NCBI GenBank assembly: GCA_963787375.1
Contig: CAWBCR010000013.1
Coordinates: forward strand, 186,001-250,000
From: CAWBCR01 sp963787375
Lineage (GTDB): Bacteria > Chloroflexota > Anaerolineae > Aggregatilineales > UBA3940
DNA: 64,000 nt
Reading direction: 5' to 3'
Shown here: piece after piece, positions 54,180-63,316 of the stretch
Layout of the letters: every line of letters begins with the position of its first letter
Position numbering within the stretch: the first letter of the stretch is position 1
Notes under the pieces: generated by a model
The model's input: only the letters and a program-made list of their open reading frames with translations
Told to the model about the DNA's origin: nothing
Databases searched by the model: none
Translations under genes and position numbers: made by a program

Positions 54180-56432
54180 ATGACGAACCTTCAATTGCTT
54201 GTGTGGCTGATCCCGCTGCCGCCGCTGGTGGCCTTCTTCGCGATCCTGCTGTTCGCGCGCGGCAGCAAGCTGCTCAGCGACATCATCGCCGTGGCGGCGA
54301 TCCTGACCACGTGGGTGATCGCAATCATCGTCTTTGTGACCGCCATCACCACGCCGGACCTCGGCGCGAACCCGATCCAATCGTCGGTGGTGTGGCTGCC
54401 GCTGGGCGCGTCGGCTGCGACCAGCTTCCGCATGGGCGTGCTGATCGACCCGCTGGGCGCGCTGATGCTGTTCTTCGTGCCGCTCACCGCGTCGATGATC
54501 TTCATCTACAGCACCGGCTACATGGCCTCCGGCACATACTGGACGCAGATCAAGGTCAAAGACGGCGACCCCATGCCGGAGGGCGCGGTCGAGGACTCGG
54601 CGGGGCGCTACCTGATCAAGTTCGATGCGACGCGCTGGAAGGCGCGCTTCATGGCCTTCATCTCGCTGTTTGCGGGCGGGATGCTGCTGCTCAGCGTGGC
54701 CGACAACCTGCTGCTGTTGTTCGTCGGCTGGGAGATCATGGGCCTGTGCTCCTACCTGCTGATCGGCTTCTGGAACAACCGCGTGTATGCCAACCAGCCG
54801 GACCGGGTCACGCCGGCCATCGCCGGTATCAAGGCGTTCATGACCACCCGCGTCGGCGACGTGTTCATGCTGCTGGGCATCGCCTGGCTGTACTCGTTCA
54901 CCGGGACGCTCAACTTCCGCGCCATCCTGTACAATCATGAGACGCTGGCTGCGATGAACGTCGCCGCCTTCCCGAACATCCCGTGGCTGTCCGGTGTGAC
55001 TGTCGCCGGGGCGATTGGAGTCCTGCTGTTTGTCGGCACGGTCGGCAAGAGCGCGCAGTTCCCGCTGCATACCTGGCTGCCCGACGCGATGGAGGGCCCC
55101 ACTCCGGTCAGCGCCATGATCCATGCCGCGACGATGGTGTCTGCCGGCGTGTACATGATCATCCGCATGTACCCGCTGATGAGCGTCGGCTTTGACGGGC
55201 ACGTGCTGACGCTGCCTATGCGCACGATGGCCATCATCGGCGCGTTTACGGCGCTGTTCGCCGCGACGATTGCTGCCACCCAGCGCGACGTCAAGAAGGT
55301 GCTGGCCTACTCGACCATCTCGCAGCTTGGCTACATGGTCGCAGCGGTGGGCATCGGCGCATACATTGCCGCCGCCTTCCACCTGATGACCCACGCCATT
55401 TTCAAGGCCCTGCTGTTCATGGGCTCCGGCTCGGTCATCCACGGCGTCGAGCATGGCGAGGAGCACGCGCACCATCACGGGCACCACTTCCCCATCGACT
55501 TCGATGCGCAGGACATGTTCAACATGGGCGGGCTGTGGAAGCGCATCCCCGTCACCGCCTGGACGTTCCTGATCGGCGGGCTGGCGCTGTCGGGCTTCCC
55601 GCTGGTGACCGCCGGGTTCTGGTCGAAAGACGAGATCCTGGCCGACGCTTACGCCCATCAACCCATCGTTTTCTGGGTGCTGGCCATTGCTGCCTTCCTG
55701 ACGGCCTTCTACGCCATGCGCGCCATCGGCTTGACGTTCGCTGGCAAGCCGCGCACCGCCGCTGCCGAAGAGGCCACCCAGCGCGACTGGCGTATGAACC
55801 TGCCGCTGATCGTGCTGGCCGTGTTTGCCATCATCGCCGGGTACGTTGGCGTGCACGAGGATTTCTTCGTCCTGGGCAAACTGTTCGGCAGCAACCCGTT
55901 CCATCGCTTTATCGGCTCGACGCTGCTCGAACTGCCGGAGAAACTTCCGCTGGACGGCGTGCCGCTGATCCTGTCGGTTGTTATCGCGCTGTCAGGCCTG
56001 TTCGTCGGCTGGCTGGTCTACATCCGCAAGCCGCTTGAGGCCGGCGCTGCCGACCCGCTCAGGAAGGCGCTCGGCCCGCTGTACACCGTGTTCGAGAACA
56101 AGTTCTACATGGACGAGCTGTACGACTGGCTGTTTGTGCGTCCGCTCCAGTGGTTTGCAGAGAAGATCGTCTACCTGGCCATCGACCGGGGCATCATCGA
56201 CGGGACGCTGCATGCCATCGCCCGTGCGGTGGAGTGGCTGGCCTTCCGCAACAAGGACTTCGACACCTACGTGGTCAACGGCGGCTCGGACGACCTGTCA
56301 GAAGGCATCGGCAACCTGGGCGAGTCGTTCAAGTACGTGCAGTCGGGCCGCGTGCAGCAGTACCTGGCGGTCGCGATTGCCGGCGTGTTGATGCTGGCAG
56401 CGGTCTTCGCGTGGACCTTATTCCTGAGGTAG
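54180..56432 (+). CDS. nuoL: NADH-quinone oxidoreductase subunit L
   Basis: 750 residues, longer than the E. coli protein (613). An antiporter-like pump with KSAQFPLHTWLPDAMEGPTPVSAMIHAATMVSAGVY (Lys of the channel, about 285-320), GWEIMGLCSYLLIGFW and the Glu/Lys pairs. The extra length comes from an insert after helix 4 (about 120-150, acidic), a His-rich loop (HGEEHAHHHGHHFPI, about 424-438) and the long C-terminal region with the lateral helix ending in a final anchor helix (VAIAGVLMLAAVFAWTLFL). It is the terminal pump of the membrane arm in standard complex I. Confidence 0.97.
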   Translation: MTNLQLLVWLIPLPPLVAFFAILLFARGSKLLSDIIAVAAILTTWVIAIIVFVTAITTPDLGANPIQSSVVWLPLGASAATSFRMGVLIDPLGALMLFFVPLTASMIFIYSTGYMASGTYWTQIKVKDGDPMPEGAVEDSAGRYLIKFDATRWKARFMAFISLFAGGMLLLSVADNLLLLFVGWEIMGLCSYLLIGFWNNRVYANQPDRVTPAIAGIKAFMTTRVGDVFMLLGIAWLYSFTGTLNFRAILYNHETLAAMNVAAFPNIPWLSGVTVAGAIGVLLFVGTVGKSAQFPLHTWLPDAMEGPTPVSAMIHAATMVSAGVYMIIRMYPLMSVGFDGHVLTLPMRTMAIIGAFTALFAATIAATQRDVKKVLAYSTISQLGYMVAAVGIGAYIAAAFHLMTHAIFKALLFMGSGSVIHGVEHGEEHAHHHGHHFPIDFDAQDMFNMGGLWKRIPVTAWTFLIGGLALSGFPLVTAGFWSKDEILADAYAHQPIVFWVLAIAAFLTAFYAMRAIGLTFAGKPRTAAAEEATQRDWRMNLPLIVLAVFAIIAGYVGVHEDFFVLGKLFGSNPFHRFIGSTLLELPEKLPLDGVPLILSVVIALSGLFVGWLVYIRKPLEAGAADPLRKALGPLYTVFENKFYMDELYDWLFVRPLQWFAEKIVYLAIDRGIIDGTLHAIARAVEWLAFRNKDFDTYVVNGGSDDLSEGIGNLGESFKYVQSGRVQQYLAVAIAGVLMLAAVFAWTLFLR

Positions 56433-56531
56433 GGAGCGCAAGCTTCTCCAGGTCGCTTAACCAGAAGCGCAGCCAATGATGCGCAAGGCCATAGGCCATA
56501 AGCTATCGGCTAAGACCGAGGAAAGACCTTC

Positions 56532-58127
56532 ATGGACTTTATTCGTGCCAATGCACTCACATTAGTCACCTTCTCGCCGCTGCTCGGCTTTGTGGTGCTG
56601 ATGCTCCTCCCACGCCGCACTAAGAACCTGACGCGCTGGGTGGCGCTGCTGTTCAGCCTGGTGCCGCTGGCTGTAGCAATCATGATGTGGGTCTGGTTCC
56701 AGCAGAACCCCTGCGATGCCATCGCTACCAAAGCCTGCTTCGAGCAGAACGTGGAGTGGTTCCCGCTGCTCAACGCCCGCTTCCACCTGGGCATCGATGG
56801 TATCAGCTTGACGATGGTCCTGCTGACGACCATCTTGACGCCGCTGGCGGTCATCATGTCGTGGACTATTGAGGATCGCGTCAACCTGTACATGGGCCTC
56901 TTCATGCTGCTGGAGATGGGCATGCTGGGCGTGTTCGTCTCGCTCGATCTGATGCTGTTCTTCGTCTTCTGGGAGTTCGGCCTGGTGCCGATGTACTTCC
57001 TGATCAATCAGTGGGGCAGCGCCAACCGCCAGTACGCCAGCTTCAAGTTCTTCATCTACACGATGGCCGGGTCGCTGGGCCTGCTGCTCAGCATCCAGTT
57101 GATCGGCTTTATCAGCGGCACGTTTGACCTGACCAAGATCATGCAGATATGGCCCGGCAACTCACCCGACCTGTTCCCCAACGGTGCGCTGTTCGGCGTC
57201 TCGCTGACGGTCATCAAGAACATCACTTTCTGGCTGTTCGTACTCGCGTTTGCGATCAAGGTGCCGGTGTGGCCGTTCCACACCTGGCTGCCCGACGCGC
57301 ACACCGAAGCGCCCACCGCCGGCTCGATGATCCTGGCAGGGGTGCTGCTCAAGTTGGGTGCGTACGGCTTCCTGCGGCTCGTGCTGCCGCTGTTCCCGGT
57401 CGAATCGCACAATTTCGCGCCGGTGCTGGCCGTGCTGGCGATGCTGGCCATCGTGCTCGGCGCGTTTGCCTCCTTCGCGCAGACCGATTTCAAGAGGCTG
57501 GTCGCCTACAGCTCGGTCAACCACATGGGCTTTGTCGTGCTGGCGATTGCGGCGGCGGGCTGGGTCGGCCTGGGTGGGCGCTACGATCCGCAGGGCCAGA
57601 ACCAGCTTAACGCCATCATTGCCACCAACGGCGCGGTCCTGCAGATGTTCAATCATGGCATCAGCGCCGCTGCGATGTTCGCGCTGGTCGGTATGATGTA
57701 CGACCGCCTCCACACCCGCGACCTGACCAAGATGGGTGGGCTGTGGGTCGTCGCGCCGGTGTACGGCGGCATCATGGTCTTCTCGTCGATGGCGGCGCTG
57801 GGCCTGCCCGGCCTGAACGGCTTCGTCAGCGAGTTCATGGTGGTGCGGGGCGTGTGGCCGGTCGATCCATTCTTCACGGCGCTGACGGCAATCAGCATGC
57901 TGGGGCTGCTGTTTACCGGCGCTTACGTGCTGAAGGCCATCCGCCACGTGCTGCACGGCCCGTTCAACCAGGAGGCCGTCGAGATGGCACACGGCCACTC
58001 GCTTGAGATCAGCTTCCGCGAGATCGTGGCTATGTCGCCGCTGATGGTGCTGATGCTGGTCATCGGCGTGTTCCCGGCGTGGATCGTGGGCGTGATCAAC
58101 GCCACGGTCACGCGGCTGCTATCCTGA
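56532..58127 (+). CDS. nuoM: NADH-quinone oxidoreductase subunit M, first copy
   Basis: 531 residues. Antiporter-like fold with the channel residues in FWEFGLVPMYFLINQWG (Glu), IKVPVWPFHTWLPDAHTEAPTAGSMILAGVLLKLGAYG and QTDFKRLVAYSSVNHMGFV. The start is separated from nuoL by 99 bases that contain repeat-like motifs but no terminator. GAGGAAAG precedes the ATG. It is the pump normally between NuoL and NuoN; a second nuoM follows, so this complex may have an extra pumping unit. Confidence 0.97.
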   Translation: MDFIRANALTLVTFSPLLGFVVLMLLPRRTKNLTRWVALLFSLVPLAVAIMMWVWFQQNPCDAIATKACFEQNVEWFPLLNARFHLGIDGISLTMVLLTTILTPLAVIMSWTIEDRVNLYMGLFMLLEMGMLGVFVSLDLMLFFVFWEFGLVPMYFLINQWGSANRQYASFKFFIYTMAGSLGLLLSIQLIGFISGTFDLTKIMQIWPGNSPDLFPNGALFGVSLTVIKNITFWLFVLAFAIKVPVWPFHTWLPDAHTEAPTAGSMILAGVLLKLGAYGFLRLVLPLFPVESHNFAPVLAVLAMLAIVLGAFASFAQTDFKRLVAYSSVNHMGFVVLAIAAAGWVGLGGRYDPQGQNQLNAIIATNGAVLQMFNHGISAAAMFALVGMMYDRLHTRDLTKMGGLWVVAPVYGGIMVFSSMAALGLPGLNGFVSEFMVVRGVWPVDPFFTALTAISMLGLLFTGAYVLKAIRHVLHGPFNQEAVEMAHGHSLEISFREIVAMSPLMVLMLVIGVFPAWIVGVINATVTRLLS

Positions 58128-58184
58128 CCGAAGTTCGAGGGGACGTGAGGGCCTGCCCGGCTGGCTCTCGGTCCGGCTTATAGC

Positions 58185-58206
58185 TAACTGCCAATAGCTA
58201 ATCGCT
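58185..58206 (+). repeat. dispersed intergenic repeat copy 2
   Basis: Differs at two positions from 14466-14487. It lies 16 bases before the start of the second nuoM gene. Confidence 0.55.
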
Positions 58207-58221
58207 ACCTGAGGGCTTTTT

Positions 58222-59859
58222 ATGAACTTTCCTTTCCTGACGATCATAACCTTCACGCCGATGGTAGCGGCTGTGATCCTTTTCCTCTTCCCCGACGAGT
58301 CCAGGCTGGACCCCGACAAGGACAAGGACCGGATCGCAGCCCTGCGCACGGGTGTCCGCTCGGTGGCGGCGGGCGCGACCTTCATCAGCCTGCTGCTGTC
58401 GTTGTTCATCTTTTTCGGCGTCAATCATGCCTATGCGCAGGGTCTGGCCGGCCCCTACTTCTTTCAAGATGGCCGCTGGAACTGGGTGCCGTCGCTGGGC
58501 ATCGGTTACCACATGGGCGTTGACGGTGTCAGCGCGCCGATGCTGCTGCTGACCGGCCTCGCCTCGTTCTGCGGCGTGCTGATCTCATGGCGCATCACCG
58601 ACCGAGTGCGCGAGTTCTTCGCCTTTTTCATGATGCTGGTGGCGGGTGTGTACGGCGTCTTCGTGTCGATGGACCTGTTCATGCTGTTCTTCTTCTACGA
58701 GCTGGCCATCTTCCCGATGTACATCCTGATCGCCACCTGGGGCTGGAAGGTCACCCGCGAATACGCCTCGATGAAGTTGACGCTGTACATCCTGGTTGGA
58801 TCGGTCGTCGCGCTGGTCGGCGTGATTGCCATGTACTTCGTCGGGCTCAGGGCAGGCGTGCCCAATATGTCGTTCGACGTGACCGCCTTCCAGGCCGCGC
58901 AGGCTGCCGGCGTCTACGACAAGGCCTTCACGCTGCCGATGGGCCTGGGGATGGCCTCCTTCGCCAAAGTGTGGTTCCCCTTCATCTTCATCGGCTTTGG
59001 CATCCTGGCCGGTGTGTTCCCGTTCCACAACTGGAGCCCTGACGGCCACGTTGCCGCGCCGACTGCCGTGTCGATGATCCATGCCGGTGTGCTGATGAAG
59101 CTCGGCGCGTACTCGGCGCTGCGCGTCGCGGTGATGCTGCTGCCCGAAGGCGCGCGCGTCCACCTGCCGTGGATCGTGTTCCTGACGCTGATTAACGTCG
59201 TGTATGGCTCGCTGATTGCGATGGTCCAGCGCGACTTCAAGTACGTCATTGGCTTCTCGTCGGTGTCGCACATGGGGCTTGTCTCGATGGGCTGGGCGAC
59301 GATGAACATCACCGGCATGACCGGGGCGGGACTTCAGATGTTCTCGCACGGCGTCATGACGGCTCTGTTCTTCGCCTGCGTCGGCATGGTCTACGACCGT
59401 GCCCACACCCGCGACATTCCATCGCTGGGCGGCTTTGCCAAGAAGATGCCGACGGTGGCCTTTGCCTTTATCATCGGTGGCCTGGTCAGCATGGGCATGC
59501 CCGGCCTGTCCGGCTTTGTTGCTGAGTTCCCGATCTTCGTCGGGTTGTGGCGCGCCGCTCAGACGCTGACGCTGCCCAATGGGGCACATGCAACCTATTA
59601 CGCCGTGATTGCCATCGTCGCCGTAATTGGCATCGTCGTGACCGCCGCCTACGTGCTGCGTGTCGTGCAGCGTGTGTTTTTCGGCGAGTTCGATGCATCC
59701 AAGTGGCACGACGAGATCACCGACGTGACCGTGCTCGACAAGCTGGCAATGGGTATTCTGGTCGTATGGCTGGTGCTGCTGGGCGTCTTCCCGGCCATCA
59801 TGCAGCCGATGATCACCGCCGGTCTCGAACCTATCGCACGGCTCCTGGGAGGTGCATAA
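58222..59859 (+). CDS. nuoM: NADH-quinone oxidoreductase subunit M, second copy
   Basis: 545 residues, a clear paralogue of the previous gene but well diverged. It keeps FFYELAIFPMYILIATWG, GVFPFHNWSPDGHVAAPTAVSMIHAGVLMKLGAYSALRV and QRDFKYVIGFSSVSHMGLVSMGW. In place of the usual P-F-H-T-W-L-P it has P-F-H-N-W-S-P, and an N-terminal Asp/Lys-rich stretch (ESRLDPDKDKDR) replaces the normal start of helix 2. Both copies have their channel lysines and glutamates, so both look functional. It ends 1 base before the start of nuoN. Confidence 0.96.
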   Translation: MNFPFLTIITFTPMVAAVILFLFPDESRLDPDKDKDRIAALRTGVRSVAAGATFISLLLSLFIFFGVNHAYAQGLAGPYFFQDGRWNWVPSLGIGYHMGVDGVSAPMLLLTGLASFCGVLISWRITDRVREFFAFFMMLVAGVYGVFVSMDLFMLFFFYELAIFPMYILIATWGWKVTREYASMKLTLYILVGSVVALVGVIAMYFVGLRAGVPNMSFDVTAFQAAQAAGVYDKAFTLPMGLGMASFAKVWFPFIFIGFGILAGVFPFHNWSPDGHVAAPTAVSMIHAGVLMKLGAYSALRVAVMLLPEGARVHLPWIVFLTLINVVYGSLIAMVQRDFKYVIGFSSVSHMGLVSMGWATMNITGMTGAGLQMFSHGVMTALFFACVGMVYDRAHTRDIPSLGGFAKKMPTVAFAFIIGGLVSMGMPGLSGFVAEFPIFVGLWRAAQTLTLPNGAHATYYAVIAIVAVIGIVVTAAYVLRVVQRVFFGEFDASKWHDEITDVTVLDKLAMGILVVWLVLLGVFPAIMQPMITAGLEPIARLLGGA

Positions 59860-59860
59860 A

Positions 59861-61360
59861 GTGTTTGAGGCAACCGTCCCTGCCTATCAGGTCATTGTCC
59901 CGATCTTCCCGGAGATCGGCCTGCTGATCCTGCTGCTGATTATCCTGAGCGTGGACCTGTTCACCCAACCTGCGCAGCGCCGCTCGGTCGGACTCGTGGC
60001 TGGCGTGGGCATGTTCGTGATCATGCTGGCAAACCTGATCGTCAGCCTGAACTTCCTCGGCAACCCGGCCTTCGCCCAGCCTGCGCTGGGTGGCATGGTT
60101 CGCTTCGACATGCTGGCGCTCATCTTCCGCACGATGATCCTGCTGGCCGCCGGCCTGACCTGCCTGATCAGCATCGATACGCCCCAGGTGGGCCGTCAGG
60201 GCGAATATTTCGCCATCATCATTGTCGCCACAATGGGCATGAGTCTCATGTCCGCCGCCGCCGACTTGATCATGGTGTTCCTCGCCATCGAGACGGCCTC
60301 GGTCAGCCTGTACATCCTGGCCGGATTCCTGCGCGATACGCCACGCAGCAGCGAAGCGGGCGTCAAGTACTACCTGTTTGGCTCGGCGACGGCGGCGCTG
60401 CTGCTGTACGGCCTGAGCCTGCTGTACGGCTTCACCGGAACCACCAACATCTACGCCATCGCCGCACCGCTCGGCAAGCTGATGACCGGCAGCGCGTCCG
60501 GCGCGTTTGGCCTGCTGATCGCGCTGCTGCTGGTATTGGCCGGTTTCTCCTTCAAGATCGCGGCGGTCCCGTTCCACTTCTGGACGCCCGACGTGTACCA
60601 GGGCGCGCCGACGCCGGTAACGGCCTTCGTCAGTACCGCCAGCAAGGCGGCCAGCTTCGCGCTGCTGATGCGCGTATTCATCGCCGTGTGGCCGATCGAA
60701 TCGATTCCCTACTGGACCGGCCTGCTGGCCGCTATCACCGCGATCACCATCACGCTTGGCAACCTGCTGGCGCTGGTCCAGCGCAACATCAAGCGTCTGA
60801 TCGCCTACTCGTCGATTGCGCAGGCCGGCTACACGCTGATCGGCGTGGTGGCCCTCACCCAGACTGACTTCGGCGCGGCGGCGGTGGCCTTCTACATGTT
60901 CATGTACGTGCTGACCAACATCGCGGCCTTCACCGTGATCATCGCCGTCAGCAACACCACCGGCTCGGATGAGATCGCCGACTTCGCGGGGCTGTCGCGG
61001 CGCTCGCCGTATCTCGCGCTGGCGATGGTCCTGGCTTTGCTGAGCCTGAGCGGCGTACCACCGCTGGCGGGGTTCTTCGGCAAATTCTTCGTGTTCGCGG
61101 CAGCGGTGCAGGCTGGCTACGTGTGGCTGGCTATCGTCGGCGTGCTGAACTCTATCGTCGCGCTGTACTACTATCTGACGGTTATCAAGATCATGTACGT
61201 CGACCCCACCGAGGACACGCGGCCCATCGTTGTGACGCCGGCTTTTACCGCCGTGCTGTGGATCACCGGGGCCGGTATCCTGCTGATGGGCACTGTGGCC
61301 GGGCCATGGTGGAACTGGGCGCTCAGCGCCGCGCACAGCCTCGCCGCCGTGGTCCACTAG
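59861..61360 (+). CDS. nuoN: NADH-quinone oxidoreductase subunit N
   Basis: 499 residues from the GTG eight bases after GGGAGG; another GTG at 59852 overlaps the nuoM stop. The antiporter-like pump has SSEAGVKYYLFGSATAALLLYGLSLLYG, FKIAAVPFHFWTPDVYQGAPTPVTAFVSTASKAASFALLMR and QRNIKRLIAYSSIAQAGYTLIG, the NuoN form of the family motifs. It closes the nuo block. A hairpin follows after 23 bases. Confidence 0.97.
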   Translation: MFEATVPAYQVIVPIFPEIGLLILLLIILSVDLFTQPAQRRSVGLVAGVGMFVIMLANLIVSLNFLGNPAFAQPALGGMVRFDMLALIFRTMILLAAGLTCLISIDTPQVGRQGEYFAIIIVATMGMSLMSAAADLIMVFLAIETASVSLYILAGFLRDTPRSSEAGVKYYLFGSATAALLLYGLSLLYGFTGTTNIYAIAAPLGKLMTGSASGAFGLLIALLLVLAGFSFKIAAVPFHFWTPDVYQGAPTPVTAFVSTASKAASFALLMRVFIAVWPIESIPYWTGLLAAITAITITLGNLLALVQRNIKRLIAYSSIAQAGYTLIGVVALTQTDFGAAAVAFYMFMYVLTNIAAFTVIIAVSNTTGSDEIADFAGLSRRSPYLALAMVLALLSLSGVPPLAGFFGKFFVFAAAVQAGYVWLAIVGVLNSIVALYYYLTVIKIMYVDPTEDTRPIVVTPAFTAVLWITGAGILLMGTVAGPWWNWALSAAHSLAAVVH

Positions 61361-61383
61361 GCGGGACTCAGTCGAATCGCCAC

Positions 61384-61407
61384 AGGGGTGCGCAGCCGCG
61401 CACCTCT
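61384..61407 (+). terminator. hairpin after nuoN
   Basis: AGGGGTGCGC and GCGCACCTCT form a 10-base-pair stem (one G-T) with loop AGCC. No T-run; possibly a partial terminator between nuo and atp. Confidence 0.5.
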
Positions 61408-61514
61408 GCTCACACCCGCTCGGTGCGTCGCTGTGCGTCGAAGTCCGCTCCTGATCGCCGCCGGAGGAATTCCATCACGTTTGGTAATCCAGGCTGTGAA
61501 ATTTCGGACAAATT

Positions 61515-61543
61515 TTGACCGTTTTCGCGTTATATGTTAAGAT
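61515..61543 (+). promoter_or_regulatory. ATP synthase operon promoter
   Basis: TTGACC (61515-61520), a 17-base spacer and TAAGAT (61538-61543), in an AT-rich island. The start is expected near 61550, 40 bases before the first gene. Confidence 0.7.
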
Positions 61544-61589
61544 TCGCGGGTCTGACCTTGAGCCGGTTGAGTGAGAAACTGGACAACTG

Positions 61590-61877
61590 ATGAAAGACGA
61601 TGGTCCTGGCACCATACTCAGGGCCTCAGCACTGGTCAGCATCGCGGGGGCACCGTTTGCCACCATCATCCTGGTCGTCCTGGCGATTATCGCGGGCCGG
61701 GCGCTGGATAAGTGGCTGGGTACCACGCCCTGGCTGCTGCTGGTCCTGATCGTCATCAGCATTCCACTTAGCCTGTTGATCATGGTACGTTCGGCGCTGG
61801 CAGTTGGCCGCGCTAACCTGGCAAGGGAACGGTCACCGACTGACCCGCCCACCGGGCACGAGGAGGACAATACTTGA
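61590..61877 (+). CDS. AtpZ/AtpI-like small membrane protein of the ATP synthase operon
   Basis: 95 residues with two helices (about 17-38 and 46-66) and a charged C-terminus, the common pattern of the small protein ahead of atpB (AtpI/AtpZ). In other bacteria AtpI helps assemble the c-ring and AtpZ forms a Mg/Ca transporter-like complex with it. The sequence is too short to choose. Its TGA overlaps the TTG of atpB, so they are coupled. Confidence 0.8.
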   Translation: MKDDGPGTILRASALVSIAGAPFATIILVVLAIIAGRALDKWLGTTPWLLLVLIVISIPLSLLIMVRSALAVGRANLARERSPTDPPTGHEEDNT

Positions 61878-62935
61878 AGGGTTTCCTGATTCTCATTGCG
61901 CTCATCGTCGTGGCGGCGCTTTTCTGTGGTGTTCTGCCCGCGGTGCTCCAGCCCGCCCTGCACATTCCGGCGGCGGCTCTGCCTGTTATTCAGCTTCCGG
62001 CTGAGAAGCTGACCGTGCGGCCCCTGATCAATCTCCCCGGCGACTTCAACGACATCTACCTGACCAACACACTGGTGGCTACGATCATTGCCGACCTGAT
62101 CGTGCTGATCGTCGCGTTCTTTGCCACGCGCAATTTGCAGATGATCCCCCGTGGCCTGCAGAACGTCGTCGAGATGATCATCGACCTGCTGAACGGCTTC
62201 ACCGAGCAGGTTGCTGGCAAGAACGCGCGCCGCATCTTCCCATGGATGGCGACTATCTTCATCTTCCTGCTGGTGGCCAACTGGATGGAGTTGATCCCCG
62301 GCGTGGACAGCATCGGGCTGATGCACCATCCTGAGAATGGCGTGACCGGCCATCGCGTGGCCGAGCTCGGCACGACGGGCATCTACTACCTGGATGTCAG
62401 CGCCAACTCGGCAGAGAAGGGTGGCATCGCCCCGACAGGGGGTGAGGCCACGTCTGGTGAGGCCACGCATGAAGCCGCCTGCGGCGTGGGCGACATCTGC
62501 GTCGTGACGCCTTTTGTGCGCGCCGCCGCTACCGACCTCAACCTGACGCTGGCGCTGGCGATTATCGCCGTCATCGCGGTGCAGGTCTTTGGCGTGGAGG
62601 CGCTGGGCGTCGGCTACTTCGCCAAGTTCCTCAACACGCCCGCGCTCGAACATGGCGGAATGGGCTACATGGACTTTGTGGTCGGGCTGCTGGAGATCAT
62701 CTCGGAGCTGGCCAAGATCATCTCACTGGCCTTCCGACTTTTCGGCAATATCTTCGCGGGGCAGGTGCTGTTGTTCGTGCTGGCGTTCCTGATCCCGTAC
62801 CTGCTGCCGATCCCGTTCTTTGCGCTGGAAATATTCGTCGGCGCGATGCAGGCGTTCGTGTTCGCCATGCTGATGCTCGTCTTTGCCAGCATGGCCATGA
62901 TCCCGCATCATGCTGAAGAAGAGGGCGCTCACTAG
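61874..62935 (+). CDS. atpB: F0F1 ATP synthase subunit a
   Basis: 353 residues from a TTG seven bases after AGGAGG. Conserved: the helix with ELAKIISLAFRLFGNIFAGQVLL that contains the essential Arg of the proton path, and ALEIFVGAMQAFVFAMLMLVFASMA near the end. It is longer than usual because of an extended loop (GGIAPTGGEATSGEATHEAACGV, about residues 180-210). It forms the half-channels next to the c-ring. First enzyme subunit in the order a-c-b. Confidence 0.97.
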   Translation: MKGFLILIALIVVAALFCGVLPAVLQPALHIPAAALPVIQLPAEKLTVRPLINLPGDFNDIYLTNTLVATIIADLIVLIVAFFATRNLQMIPRGLQNVVEMIIDLLNGFTEQVAGKNARRIFPWMATIFIFLLVANWMELIPGVDSIGLMHHPENGVTGHRVAELGTTGIYYLDVSANSAEKGGIAPTGGEATSGEATHEAACGVGDICVVTPFVRAAATDLNLTLALAIIAVIAVQVFGVEALGVGYFAKFLNTPALEHGGMGYMDFVVGLLEIISELAKIISLAFRLFGNIFAGQVLLFVLAFLIPYLLPIPFFALEIFVGAMQAFVFAMLMLVFASMAMIPHHAEEEGAH

Positions 62936-63035
62936 CCAGCGCCCGCCGTTGACCGTTTGGGCGGGCATGTGGCGTGCCACAGCCCTGCCATAGCGAGTAT
63001 TGACATATCAAACAGATGCAGGGAGGAGTACCTCA

Positions 63036-63272
63036 ATGACAGGTGATATCATAGGAGCTGCCAAGCTGATCGGCGCCGGTCTGGCGATGATTGGCGCGCT
63101 GGGCCCCGGCATTGGCATTGGCTTGCTTGCGTCGGGAGCTGTCCAGGCGATGGGCCGCAATCCTGAAGCAACCCCGATCATCCAGACCAACATGATCCTC
63201 GGTATCGTGTTCGCCGAAGCGGTCGCGATTTACGCGCTGGTTGTCGCGCTGATCATCCTGTTTGTTGGCTGA
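63036..63272 (+). CDS. atpE: F0F1 ATP synthase subunit c
   Basis: 78 residues from the ATG with GGGAGGAG upstream. Two-helix hairpin with the Gly-rich GPGIGIGLLASG, polar loop RNPEA (41-45) and the ion-binding Glu61 in FAEAVAIYAL. The residues around Glu61 (A-V-A after it instead of T/S) point to proton rather than sodium coupling. It forms the rotor ring. Confidence 0.98.
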   Translation: MTGDIIGAAKLIGAGLAMIGALGPGIGIGLLASGAVQAMGRNPEATPIIQTNMILGIVFAEAVAIYALVVALIILFVG

Positions 63273-63316
63273 TGGAACCCGCCGGTGAATGATCAGACTA
63301 ACCAGGGAGGTACGAC

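Noticed and set aside
55455..55500. His-rich loop of NuoL as a separate metal-binding protein
   Set aside because: It is an internal loop of nuoL in frame with flanking family motifs.
54156..55904. 582-codon open frame on the minus strand
   Set aside because: Antisense to nuoL; His/Glu/Arg/Gln-rich shadow of hydrophobic helices.
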